64,000 bases of DNA from Corynebacterium spheniscorum (GTDB taxonomy: Bacteria; Actinomycetota; Actinomycetes; Mycobacteriales; Mycobacteriaceae), in the NCBI RefSeq assembly GCF_900113445.1, contig NZ_FOPJ01000002.1:178030-242029 (forward strand). Reading direction: 5' to 3'. How positions within the stretch are numbered: position 1 is the first letter of the stretch; each line of letters opens with the position of its first letter. The position numbers were made by a program, and so were the translations under genes. This document shows, one piece after another, positions 15,680 through 24,381 of this stretch. The notes under the pieces were generated by a model. It did not search any database. It was given only the letters and a program-made list of their open reading frames with translations, and was not told the origin of the DNA.

Positions 15680-16729
15680 TTAGGGGTTGAGCCAGCTGAT
15701 GATGCCCTCGAGCTGGTCGCGGACAACCGGCCATTCCTGGTTCAGGTCAAGTGTTGTCGCACCGATCCGGTTGCCTTGGATTGTGACATCGACATCCGGT
15801 TGCTCAGGCGCGGTGGTACGCGCATAAAGAACAAGACCGCTAATAGAGCCGTCGTGGTTGATATCCATGTTCTTCACATAGGCGAAGATTTGATAGATAT
15901 GCGCCGAGTGCAGCGTTAACTTTCCCCAGCGACTCAGCTGCATCGAGTGTCCGTAATACTTCGCGTCGATAATCAACGTGCGCTGTTTATTGCGAAGGAC
16001 AACATCGGTGAACATAGCTGGCAATTGTTCTACCCCGGAAGCCTCTTCGGCGTTGTAATCCCAAGGAACCTTAGATGAGCTGGTGGAAAGCTCTGGGTGT
16101 TCAATGGAGTAGTACTCACGAAGGAACCGTTCATACAAGCTGCTCATCGCCTCATCGGAGATCCAGGACGTCAGCTTGGTTGACCCAGTAGAGGTGGTGG
16201 GCAGAAGACCACGGACCACTAATTCACAGGCGCCGAGTAAGAAGCGGTAGTTGGCATTGGCACGGTGATAGGTCAGCGTATTCCAGCGGATGGAATCAGG
16301 TGCGACGAGCGTGACCGCATCAAGATAGGGCAGTAGTCGGCGCAGTGCGTCGCGACGGGAAGCGCTAACCTGGCCATGCCGGATAAGAAGAACGATGACG
16401 GCTTTCAGCGCCTGGTTATGCGGGGTGTCGGCTTCGTATTCGTCGAACTCGCAGACCAGCTTTCCTCTGAGCATGGAACGCGTGGCGACACTGCCAGTGA
16501 TATCGAGTCGACCACGAACGGTAGCGAGTTCATCACTGTGCGGAACATAGCCGCGGTGAAGGCCGCGTTTAACCAGGGCACCTACGCCGCGTAAGAGAAT
16601 TTCAGCAAAAAGGTCATGCAGGTGATCGAACTCTTCTGTCTCCACCTGGGCTACGCCATTATGTCGGATCGCCCTAAAGGCATAAGCCATCATCACGTAG
16701 ATATTGCGGATGGCTATGGAACTACTCAT
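15680..16729 (-). CDS. mcrC: McrC, 5-methylcytosine restriction system subunit
   Basis: 349 residues. In McrBC, McrC supplies the nuclease and stimulates the McrB GTPase; together they cut DNA with modified cytosine. Visible features are IAIRNIYVMMAYAF at the start, LATVRGRLDITGS, YHRANANYRFLLGACEL and LYERFLREYY. The PD-(D/E)xK centre is FTDVVLRNKQRTLIIDAKYY (about 245-266), with D...DAK intact. The ATG shares one base with the McrB stop (TGATG), so the two subunits are translationally coupled. Confidence 0.9.
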   Translation of the reverse strand: MSSSIAIRNIYVMMAYAFRAIRHNGVAQVETEEFDHLHDLFAEILLRGVGALVKRGLHRGYVPHSDELATVRGRLDITGSVATRSMLRGKLVCEFDEYEADTPHNQALKAVIVLLIRHGQVSASRRDALRRLLPYLDAVTLVAPDSIRWNTLTYHRANANYRFLLGACELVVRGLLPTTSTGSTKLTSWISDEAMSSLYERFLREYYSIEHPELSTSSSKVPWDYNAEEASGVEQLPAMFTDVVLRNKQRTLIIDAKYYGHSMQLSRWGKLTLHSAHIYQIFAYVKNMDINHDGSISGLVLYARTTAPEQPDVDVTIQGNRIGATTLDLNQEWPVVRDQLEGIISWLNP

Positions 16730-18696
16730 CAGTGCAGCGCATTCTTAAGAGTATTGGTCCATTCCTCTGCCTTAGCTGGCTCATCGAACCAGTACTCCTC
16801 GAGTAGTGGAATAAGCTCCTGATCCACCACGGAGTGCAACCAAGCATCATCGGCTTCCCCATCGGAAGGGGCAGCAAGGAAACTATGGCCGATAAGGAAA
16901 CCTTCCCCTAGAGCTGGATCATCGGCAATATCGCGGTTGAGCTCAACCACCTTTTGAACGAGGACCTCGAACTTCGGGTTGCTGAGTTCTTCTTGCCATC
17001 TCATAAAGCCTTGGGAGTTAAACCCTGGCTTCATCGTGAAGAAACCGAATCGGCGGCGCAAGGCGTAATCGAGTACCGCGAGACTACGGTCAGCGGTATT
17101 CATCATCCCGATGAGATACACATTGGCAGGAACGGAGAAGCGCTCGTTTTTATAGAGCAAGCGAAGCTCTTTGTCGCGCTTATCAGCTTCAATGAGCATG
17201 AGGAGTTCACCAAAGATCTTGGAGATATTCCCGCGGTTGACCTCATCGATGATGAAGAAATACGGGCGATCTTCAGTATCTGCCCGCGCCTTCTCGCAGA
17301 ATCGGTAAAAGGGACCTTCCGCTAGCGTGAAGCCACCTGATTCGGTGGGGCGGTAGCCCATCATGAAGTCTTCATAGGAATAGCTTTGGTGGAATTGCAC
17401 CATCTCCACCCGGCTGCGGTCCTTAACCCCCATCAGTGAAAAGGCGAAGCGCTCGGCAGCAAAAGTTTTTCCTACCCCGGGCGGCCCGGCAAGGATGATG
17501 TTTTTCTTCCGCGCAATAAGAGAGCGCAGGCGCTCATAATCTTCCTCGGAGAGATACACCTCGTTGAGGAACTCGGCTTTGCCATAAGGGGGAAGTTCTT
17601 CTGCCTCATCAGATACATCTGGGTTTTGGTCGGCAGAGCTGGACGCTGGGGTGGCCTCTTCTTCAGCGGCAACTATGGGGCTACCGGCCTTTGTTGTTGA
17701 AGAGCCCGTGCTGGGGCGCGGTGTATCCCATAGCTCTTGCACCCCAGGGGTCCAGAAGTTAAAGGGTTTGTTCACTTCGCGGGCCAAGGCCTCACGAATC
17801 GCGAGAAAGTCGCGGTCGATAGCTTCCGGGCTATCACCTGAAGCCCCCCCAATCCGATCAGCAAGCGCATCACGGATCTTCTGCTTCAAATCCCTCGAAG
17901 AGATGGGCTCGAAAGTATCCGGGTCAGCAAGGAATTGCAGGGCGTTGCGGATACCGGGTTGATCTTCACCCACATCAAGCATCACGCGCTGTAAGGCCCA
18001 GGGATCCTGACGGGCGGTTTCCTTCACATCTCCTGGTAGCTGGTGCCAATGAGAGACGAAGGTAGACATCCAGATCACATGCCGCCAGAGTTGGCCGGAG
18101 TAACCCTGTCCCGCACCAAACCCCGCAACTCCCGCGGGCCTACGTAGCCAGGTAGCCATGGGCTCTGGGATATCTAGTGGGGCATCCAGCTTCGATAACA
18201 CGCGCTGCACATGTTCGCGCCGGGTTTGCGGGCGGAAGGTTCGTACTGGGTGTTCGCGAAGAAACACCAGCTCTGCTGCTAATAAAACAACCTCCCGGGG
18301 TGCTCCCTGGAGTTGTTGTTCCAGCTTCTCCCACTGGTCGAGGTGGGAACCTTTAATGAGGTTTTCTTGGATCCTGCTCTGCAGGGCTTGTGCGGTTTCT
18401 GCTGTCCAAATGGTGGCCGAGGGATCAATCACGGAAGCACCATCGCCGAGCATATGGCTAATAATTTCGCTTACTTCGCGCGCAATTTTTAGGTCTTCGG
18501 CAGGCCGTGATGCCTCGATGAGAGCGGCTGTTTGGGGATCAGGAACAACGCGATTCATGGACTCATTATGCCGAAACTCCGGTGGGACCCACGTTCGGTT
18601 TGTGCTCACCCCCGCGGGGTTAGCGAAGTAGCTCACATACGCATGTGACCCTTGCCACTTTGGGTGATGTGTACTAGGTTGTTTTGTGTCAGACAT
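16729..18696 (-). CDS. mcrB: McrB-type AAA+ GTPase of the McrBC restriction system
   Basis: 655 residues from the ATG at 18696. The N-terminal 310 residues are helical with no DNA-recognition fold I can name, so the target modification is unknown. A polar linker (about 315-370) is followed by the AAA+ domain: Walker A ILAGPPGVGKTFAAERF, the second motif QSYSYEDFMMGYRP, Walker B YFFIIDEVNRGNISKIFGEL, and the McrB sensor MMNTADRSLAVLDYALRRRF. All nucleotide-binding residues look intact. It is upstream of mcrC in the usual order. An in-frame ATG at 18768 is less likely because the conserved-looking part starts at MSDTKQPS. Confidence 0.9.
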   Translation of the reverse strand: MSDTKQPSTHHPKWQGSHAYVSYFANPAGVSTNRTWVPPEFRHNESMNRVVPDPQTAALIEASRPAEDLKIAREVSEIISHMLGDGASVIDPSATIWTAETAQALQSRIQENLIKGSHLDQWEKLEQQLQGAPREVVLLAAELVFLREHPVRTFRPQTRREHVQRVLSKLDAPLDIPEPMATWLRRPAGVAGFGAGQGYSGQLWRHVIWMSTFVSHWHQLPGDVKETARQDPWALQRVMLDVGEDQPGIRNALQFLADPDTFEPISSRDLKQKIRDALADRIGGASGDSPEAIDRDFLAIREALAREVNKPFNFWTPGVQELWDTPRPSTGSSTTKAGSPIVAAEEEATPASSSADQNPDVSDEAEELPPYGKAEFLNEVYLSEEDYERLRSLIARKKNIILAGPPGVGKTFAAERFAFSLMGVKDRSRVEMVQFHQSYSYEDFMMGYRPTESGGFTLAEGPFYRFCEKARADTEDRPYFFIIDEVNRGNISKIFGELLMLIEADKRDKELRLLYKNERFSVPANVYLIGMMNTADRSLAVLDYALRRRFGFFTMKPGFNSQGFMRWQEELSNPKFEVLVQKVVELNRDIADDPALGEGFLIGHSFLAAPSDGEADDAWLHSVVDQELIPLLEEYWFDEPAKAEEWTNTLKNALH

Positions 18697-18857
18697 CACT
18701 ACTACCCATTGTGATGCTTCGGTGGTCGAAAAAGGGCCACGTAACCGGGTACGCGGGTTGGAGCCCACCTATAGCTCATGACGCTCCCCGGGTGACGCGG
18801 TGAGACATATATGGCGAATTCTCTACTACTCCGCTCATTTAGAGGAGACCATCCATC

Positions 18858-20639
18858 ATGCTCACCAGGCCCTTTGGAAACCCAGAAACATCAACTACTC
18901 ACCTTCCGCATAACCCACCTGAAACAGCATTTAAGAACCCGAATCTCTCGCAGGCGATTGCCCAGATCATCAGCCACGAATGCGGGGAAGTTTTCTCGCT
19001 TATGGGCAATGGCAATGTGTGGTTCATTGATGCTTTGGAGACTCTTGGCCACCCGGTAGTGGAAGTCCGACATGAGGTCGCCACCGTGGCTTCCGCTGAT
19101 GCCTACTTTCGGGCCAGCGGGAAACTCGCGGTGGCGACCACTACCTATGGCCCGGGATATACCAATGCGATCTCTGCATTAGCGGAAGCATCGCTGGCGC
19201 GGATCCCACTTATTTATGTGGTGGGCGATGCCCCCACCAGCGGTTTGCGCCCCAATGACATTGCCCAAGCTGAGATGGCGGCTGCCTGTGGGGTGCCCAC
19301 GATTTATGCGCACCCGGATGTGGTGGTGGATCGCACCTATGAGGCCATTGAATTGGCACTACAAAGCTCTAAACCAGTGGTGTTGGCGATCCCGCATGAT
19401 GTAATCCGCGCGGAAGTACCATCGGCGCAACAACAACGCTTGGCGAACCCACCACAGGTACGAAGCCCCAAAGTGCCACAACCGCAGGTGGATGAGGAAG
19501 TAATCGAAGAGATTATTGGGGCAAGGCAGCTATTGATCTTGGCTGGCCGTGGTGCCCGCGGGGCACGAAAAGAAGTGACCAAGTTGGCGGCTGCCTTGGG
19601 TGCTGATGTGGCTACCAGTGCACCGATGCGTGGTTTCTTTGGGCGCACACCGGGCAAGGTGTATCGCAGCCCAGAAGAGGTAGTAACTGAGCCACTACCT
19701 GGGGATAGTTACCGCAACTTAGGGGTATGTGGTGGGTTTGCGGCACCTAGTACCCAAGCTGAGATGCGTAGTGCGGATGTGGTGTTAGTACTCGGTGCTG
19801 GGCTTAACCATTTCACCCGGGCTTTTGGGGATTCTTTTGCCCCGGATGCGCGCATTATTCAAGTAGACGTTCAAGCACAGCCGACTACTGAAATCGTCTC
19901 GCGTTTTATCCAGGGTGGTGTGGCAGAGTTTTCCCACCTGCTGTACCAGCACGTAGCCGACCGCGCCCCGCGTCGATCTCGAGCAGAGCTTCCTCAACCC
20001 GTATACCCGCAGCCGGAGGAATTTTTAGGCGATGGGCGCCTGGACCCGCGGGCGCTATTTAGTGAGCTCAATGAGGTGTTGCCGGCAGATCGTGTGATTG
20101 TGACCGATGGCGGGCATTTTATGGGCTGGCCGAATATGTACCTGGACGTGGATGGCCCGGAGCAAACCATTATGGTGGGCACCGCGATGCAGGCCATTGG
20201 GCTGGGCTTTCCCTCGGCGGTGGGGGCGGCGAAGGCGACGGCGAGTATGCAGCCGGAGCGCACCGTGGTGATGGTAACCGGTGATGGCGGCGGGATGATG
20301 GGGATTGCTGATGCGGAGAGTTTTATTCGGGTGGCGCGCCGCGGGGTGATTGTGGTGGTGAATGATTCTGCTTATGGGGCGGAGATTCACCAATATGCAG
20401 TACGCGGTGCCGATGAGCGCACCATGCGGCTACCGGAGTTTGATTTCGCAGGGATGCTGCGCCCCTTGGGTGCGGAAACCATGGTGATTCGCCGGCTGGC
20501 GGATCTGGCGGCGGCGCGGGAGTGGTTCCGCGGGGTCCGCGAGGGCACCTTGGTGCTGGATTGTCGGGTAAGTAGGGAAGTGGTGGCCAGCTTTATCTCC
20601 GAGATGGGGAAGGTGGCTAGCGCGGCCGCTGGGGAGTAG
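18858..20639 (+). CDS. Thiamine-diphosphate enzyme, acetolactate synthase-like
   Basis: 593 residues in the three-domain ThDP layout: an N-terminal PYR domain with the activating Glu in EVRHEVATVASADAYFR and TYGPGYTNAISALAEAS, a central domain with LLILAGRGARGARKE, and a C-terminal PP domain with VMVTGDGGGMMGIAD and NDSAYGAEIHQY (GDG...N cofactor motif). There is no neighbouring small regulatory subunit and the sequence is not a standard IlvB, so it is probably a decarboxylase or ligase of unknown substrate. GAGGAG precedes the ATG. It is divergent from mcrBC. Confidence 0.82.
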   Translation: MLTRPFGNPETSTTHLPHNPPETAFKNPNLSQAIAQIISHECGEVFSLMGNGNVWFIDALETLGHPVVEVRHEVATVASADAYFRASGKLAVATTTYGPGYTNAISALAEASLARIPLIYVVGDAPTSGLRPNDIAQAEMAAACGVPTIYAHPDVVVDRTYEAIELALQSSKPVVLAIPHDVIRAEVPSAQQQRLANPPQVRSPKVPQPQVDEEVIEEIIGARQLLILAGRGARGARKEVTKLAAALGADVATSAPMRGFFGRTPGKVYRSPEEVVTEPLPGDSYRNLGVCGGFAAPSTQAEMRSADVVLVLGAGLNHFTRAFGDSFAPDARIIQVDVQAQPTTEIVSRFIQGGVAEFSHLLYQHVADRAPRRSRAELPQPVYPQPEEFLGDGRLDPRALFSELNEVLPADRVIVTDGGHFMGWPNMYLDVDGPEQTIMVGTAMQAIGLGFPSAVGAAKATASMQPERTVVMVTGDGGGMMGIADAESFIRVARRGVIVVVNDSAYGAEIHQYAVRGADERTMRLPEFDFAGMLRPLGAETMVIRRLADLAAAREWFRGVREGTLVLDCRVSREVVASFISEMGKVASAAAGE

Positions 20640-20708
20640 ATGGGCCCTGTGGGCCTTGGGCCTCTTGCCTCGGGTGGTAGGCCTCTGGCTTCGGATGCCG
20701 AGCCGTGG

Positions 20709-22418
20709 TTAGACCCGCTGCTCCACCCGGGGGATGGCCGCCAACAGGGCCTGCGTGTAGGGGTCTTGGGGGTTGCGCCAAATATTTTCCGTTAACCCAT
20801 GCTCGACGATGCGCCCGTGGTTGACCACCGCCACATGGGTGCAGAGCTCACGCACCACGGCGAGATCGTGGGAGACAAAGAGCAAGGTCAGGCCATAATC
20901 GGCGGCCATGCAATCAAGCAGTGCCAGTACCTGGGCGCGCACCGACACATCCAGTGCGGAGACCGGTTCATCAGCGAGCAGGATCTTGGGGCGCACCGAT
21001 AGCGCACGCGCAATGGAGATGCGCTGACGCTGGCCACCAGAAAACTCATGCGGTAGGCGGGTGGCCATTTCTGGGTCGAGCCCCACATCGGAGAGCACTT
21101 CTGCGACCCGCGCCATGCGTTGTTGCTTGCTTAAGCCGCGGCCGCGTAGTGGTTCGGCGATGGACAGGCCGATTGGCATGCGGGGGTCGAGTGAACTGGC
21201 GGGATCTTGGAATACCAATTGCACGGTTTGGGAAAGATCCTTGCGGGAAAACTCCGACAGCGGGGTGCCGAAAAGCTCCACCTGGCCCTCATCGGGTTTA
21301 TCCAAACCGCCGAGGATCTTGAGCAAGGTGGATTTACCAGACCCGGAGCCACCCACGATGCCGCAGCGCCCACCAGCGGGAACATGCAGATCAACGCTAT
21401 CGAGGGCCAAAAAGTCCAGGGTGCGGCGGCGCCGATAAATGCGGCTTAGCCCCTGCGCATTCACTGCGAGGCTGGGGGTGGCGTCTTTATCGCTGAGGTT
21501 CGCTGGAAGCTGCGCGGGTGCGCCAGGTTGGGAGGCGAGTACTAATTTCTTCGTGTACTCCTTTTGTGGGTTGCGCAGTACCTCTTCGACGCTGCCTTCT
21601 TCTACCTGGGTGCCGCGGTGAAGTACGACGACCTGCTCGCACATTTGGGCCACCACGCCTAAATCATGGGTGATAAAGAGCAGTGCGGTATCGGTGCGGG
21701 CCACTAGGGCGCTAATGAGATCCAGGATTTGTTTTTGGACCGTCACATCAAGGGCGGTGGTGGGTTCATCGCAGATCAACACATCAGGATCATTAGCTAG
21801 TGCCATGGCGATAAGTACGCGTTGGCGTTGCCCACCGGAAAGCTCATGCGGGTAGGAGCGAAGCTTTTCTTCACCCAAGCCGACGTCTTCAAAAAGTTCG
21901 CGGGTGCGGGTGGTGGCTTCTTGGTGCGGGCGGCCGTGGACCTCCATGATTTCCGCGACCTGGCGGCCCACCCGCATCAGCGGGTTGAGTGCTGTCATGG
22001 GTTCTTGGAAGATCATGGCGACCTTGCGGCCGCGGAGTTTTTCAAACACCTTGGTGCGTGCCCCGAGTAGCGAGGTGGCGCTGACCTCTGAGCCATCGAG
22101 TTGGGTATCGCCGATGGTGATCTGCCCGCTGGCTTCCAGGCCTTCGGGAAGAAGTCCCATGATGCCTAGGGCGGTCAAGGATTTACCGGAACCAGATTCA
22201 CCGATCAGGCCTAGGCGTCCGCCTTTGGGAATGACGAAGTTAATGCCGTGCAGGAGCTCGGCGGCTTGGGGGTCGCGCTGGTGATCGCGGCCGCGGTTGC
22301 GGCCGTGGCTCTTTTTGGCTTTCTTGGTGTCGGTGATGCGCAGATCACGGACCTCCAGGGCTAGGGGAGCGGACTGCCGGTCTAGTTGGGACTGTTGCCC
22401 TGGTGATGGGGTGCTCAT
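20709..22418 (-). CDS. Dipeptide/oligopeptide ABC transporter, fused double ATPase
   Basis: 569 residues containing two complete ABC ATPases (DppD- and DppF-like) in one chain. Half 1 has GLIGESGSGKSLTALGI, LSGGQRQRVLIAMALAND, DEPTTALD and FITHD. Half 2 has GIVGGSGSGKSTLLKIL, FSGGQRQRISIARALSV, DEPVSALD and VSHD. All key motifs are intact in both halves. The ATG overlaps the permease stop by four bases (ATGA). It powers import by the two permeases next to it. Confidence 0.93.
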   Translation of the reverse strand: MSTPSPGQQSQLDRQSAPLALEVRDLRITDTKKAKKSHGRNRGRDHQRDPQAAELLHGINFVIPKGGRLGLIGESGSGKSLTALGIMGLLPEGLEASGQITIGDTQLDGSEVSATSLLGARTKVFEKLRGRKVAMIFQEPMTALNPLMRVGRQVAEIMEVHGRPHQEATTRTRELFEDVGLGEEKLRSYPHELSGGQRQRVLIAMALANDPDVLICDEPTTALDVTVQKQILDLISALVARTDTALLFITHDLGVVAQMCEQVVVLHRGTQVEEGSVEEVLRNPQKEYTKKLVLASQPGAPAQLPANLSDKDATPSLAVNAQGLSRIYRRRRTLDFLALDSVDLHVPAGGRCGIVGGSGSGKSTLLKILGGLDKPDEGQVELFGTPLSEFSRKDLSQTVQLVFQDPASSLDPRMPIGLSIAEPLRGRGLSKQQRMARVAEVLSDVGLDPEMATRLPHEFSGGQRQRISIARALSVRPKILLADEPVSALDVSVRAQVLALLDCMAADYGLTLLFVSHDLAVVRELCTHVAVVNHGRIVEHGLTENIWRNPQDPYTQALLAAIPRVEQRV

Positions 22419-23254
22419 TTGGTGTTCCTCCGCGGATCAAAGGCGTCACGTAAACCATCGCCGAGCAAATTAAAGCCCAGCACTGTCAGCGCAATCGCAA
22501 GGCCCGGCCACAGCGCTAACTGCGGTGCAGAGCCTAAAGAAGCCTGCGCATTTTGGAGCATCCGTCCCCAAGAAGGCTCCGGCGGTGGGGTGCCCAGCCC
22601 CAAGAAACTCAAGGCTGCTTCAGCCAACACCGCGAGGGCGAAAGCCACCGAGGCTTGCACAATAATCATGCCCGCCACATTCGGCAGAATATGGCGAAGC
22701 GCAATCTCCCACCAGCCACGGCCACCACTGCGAGCAGCCGCCACATAATCCCGGGCCATCACCTGATGCGTACCCGCACGCGCCACACGCGCAAAAGCCG
22801 GCACACCAGCAATACCAATCGCCACCATGGCGGTTACAGTGGAAGCACCGAACACGGCACCACACACCACAGCCAATAACAATGCCGGGAAAGCCAAGAG
22901 CAAATCCGAGCCGCGCATAATCAGCGATTCTGCCCAGCCACGGCGCATACCTGCCAGAATCCCCAAGGGGGTTCCGATCAGCGCAGAAATACTGACCGCA
23001 ATCAGACCGACCATTAAGGTGATGCGCGAACCCGCCATAATGCGGGAAAAGACATCGCGGCCAAAACGATCCGTGCCCATTAAGTGATTCAAGCTGGGCC
23101 CTAGGAGACGATCATCTGGGTAGGCCGCCACCGGGTCATGAGGAGTCCATACCAGGGACACCAGGGCCGTGACCGCCACCACGGCGACGATGGTGGCCCC
23201 GATTTTCCCAGCTAAAGGCAGGCGCCTGAGGGTGTGAAAAAGTGTGTTACGCAT
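22415..23254 (-). CDS. dppC: Dipeptide/oligopeptide ABC transporter permease (DppC-like)
   Basis: 279 residues, six hydrophobic helices. Typical DppC features are HLMGTDRFGRDVFSRIMAGS after the first helix, the coupling EAA loop YVAAARSGGRGWWEIALRHI, and FLGLGTPPPEPSWGRML near the end. It lies 29 bases after dppB and overlaps the ATPase start. Substrate class (di- or oligopeptides) is inferred from family and operon. Confidence 0.93.
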   Translation of the reverse strand: MRNTLFHTLRRLPLAGKIGATIVAVVAVTALVSLVWTPHDPVAAYPDDRLLGPSLNHLMGTDRFGRDVFSRIMAGSRITLMVGLIAVSISALIGTPLGILAGMRRGWAESLIMRGSDLLLAFPALLLAVVCGAVFGASTVTAMVAIGIAGVPAFARVARAGTHQVMARDYVAAARSGGRGWWEIALRHILPNVAGMIIVQASVAFALAVLAEAALSFLGLGTPPPEPSWGRMLQNAQASLGSAPQLALWPGLAIALTVLGFNLLGDGLRDAFDPRRNTK

Positions 23255-23283
23255 GAGTTTTCCTTTTGCCCTTCGCGTGTGCC

Positions 23284-24381
23284 TTAACGCCTGGTCCTTG
23301 GGTCAACCAAGGTGTTGAGGATATCCACCAGCAGGTTCACCGCGAGGGTGAAGAACACCAGCACCATCACCACTGCTTGAACTACCGGAAGGTCACGGTT
23401 AACCACCGCATCAAGCAGCATGGAACCAATACCTGGGAGCATGAACACTCGCTCAATGACCACCGCACCAACAATCAAGCTGGTGAGCTGCGTACCGGTA
23501 ACGGTAAGCACCGGCAAGGCGGCATTGCGTAGCGCGTGCACCAACACAGCGCGCCGGGAACTCATGCCTTTAGAAAAGGCGGTGCGCATGAAGTCTTCGT
23601 GCAGAACTTCCAAAATCGCACCGCGCACATAGCGGGTGAGGATGGCTGCCTGCACCGCGGTCAGCGAGATCACCGGCAAGATGAGGCGCTCCACAAAGGC
23701 CGTGAAATCAACCCCCGGTGGGGTCCAACCATTAGCGGGCACCCACCCTAAGTGCACGGCGAATACTGCCACCAGGAGCACCGCAGCAAGGAAACTGGGT
23801 ACTGCAATGCCGATCTGGCTAGCCGTGGAGATCACCAGGCCATCAAAGCGACGCGCCCGCTGCGCAGCCCATAAACCCATGGGTACTGCCACTAGCAGCG
23901 AGCAGAACATCGCGACAATGCACAAGATGAAAGAAACTTGGGCGCGATCAAAAAGCAGTGGGGAAATATCTTGACCACTGGTCATCGACACCCCGAAATC
24001 CCCAGTCAGCGCGGCACCTAGCCAGTGGAGGTACTGCTCATGTACTGGGCGATTAGTGCCGAGGCGTTCTTGCAGCTCAGCAACTAAATCCGGGGTAGCA
24101 CTCACACCTAGGGCGATCTCAGCGGGATCACCAGGTATAAGTCGCAGTAGCGCGAAGATGGCGATGCTGGCTACAAAAAGCGAACCGAGGAAGCGTCCGA
24201 GGATCCGCGCGAGCGCCCATAGGGTGCGTTGCATGCCACTGGGTTGGGTGCGAAGCCCGGCGCGGGCATCCTTCCGGCCGTTATTATCCTCGCCCTTCGT
24301 AGAGGAGGCTGCGGCGTTCGCGCCGGAAGCGCCGTTGGCGCCTGCGGTGGTGGCCATCGTGTGTGCCGCTGTGCAGCTCAT
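23284..24381 (-). CDS. dppB: Dipeptide/oligopeptide ABC transporter permease (DppB-like)
   Basis: 365 residues. The first 50 are an Ala/Gly/Ser/Asn-rich hydrophilic extension not found in typical DppB. The membrane part then starts with LLRLIPGDPAEIAL and LGTNRPVHEQYLHWLGAAL, and includes the coupling loop FMRTAFSKGMSSRRAVLVHA and a family-like end VNLLVDILNTLVDPRTR. The ATG shares a base with the dppA stop (TGATG), giving tight coupling. A later start is conceivable, for instance at MQRTLWALARIL, but no ribosome site argues for it. Confidence 0.9.
   Translation of the reverse strand: MSCTAAHTMATTAGANGASGANAAASSTKGEDNNGRKDARAGLRTQPSGMQRTLWALARILGRFLGSLFVASIAIFALLRLIPGDPAEIALGVSATPDLVAELQERLGTNRPVHEQYLHWLGAALTGDFGVSMTSGQDISPLLFDRAQVSFILCIVAMFCSLLVAVPMGLWAAQRARRFDGLVISTASQIGIAVPSFLAAVLLVAVFAVHLGWVPANGWTPPGVDFTAFVERLILPVISLTAVQAAILTRYVRGAILEVLHEDFMRTAFSKGMSSRRAVLVHALRNAALPVLTVTGTQLTSLIVGAVVIERVFMLPGIGSMLLDAVVNRDLPVVQAVVMVLVFFTLAVNLLVDILNTLVDPRTRR

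Noticed and set aside
20640..20708. G/C-rich stretch after the ThDP gene as a terminator
   Set aside because: Several short GGCCT/AGGCC words but no stable stem followed by T residues.
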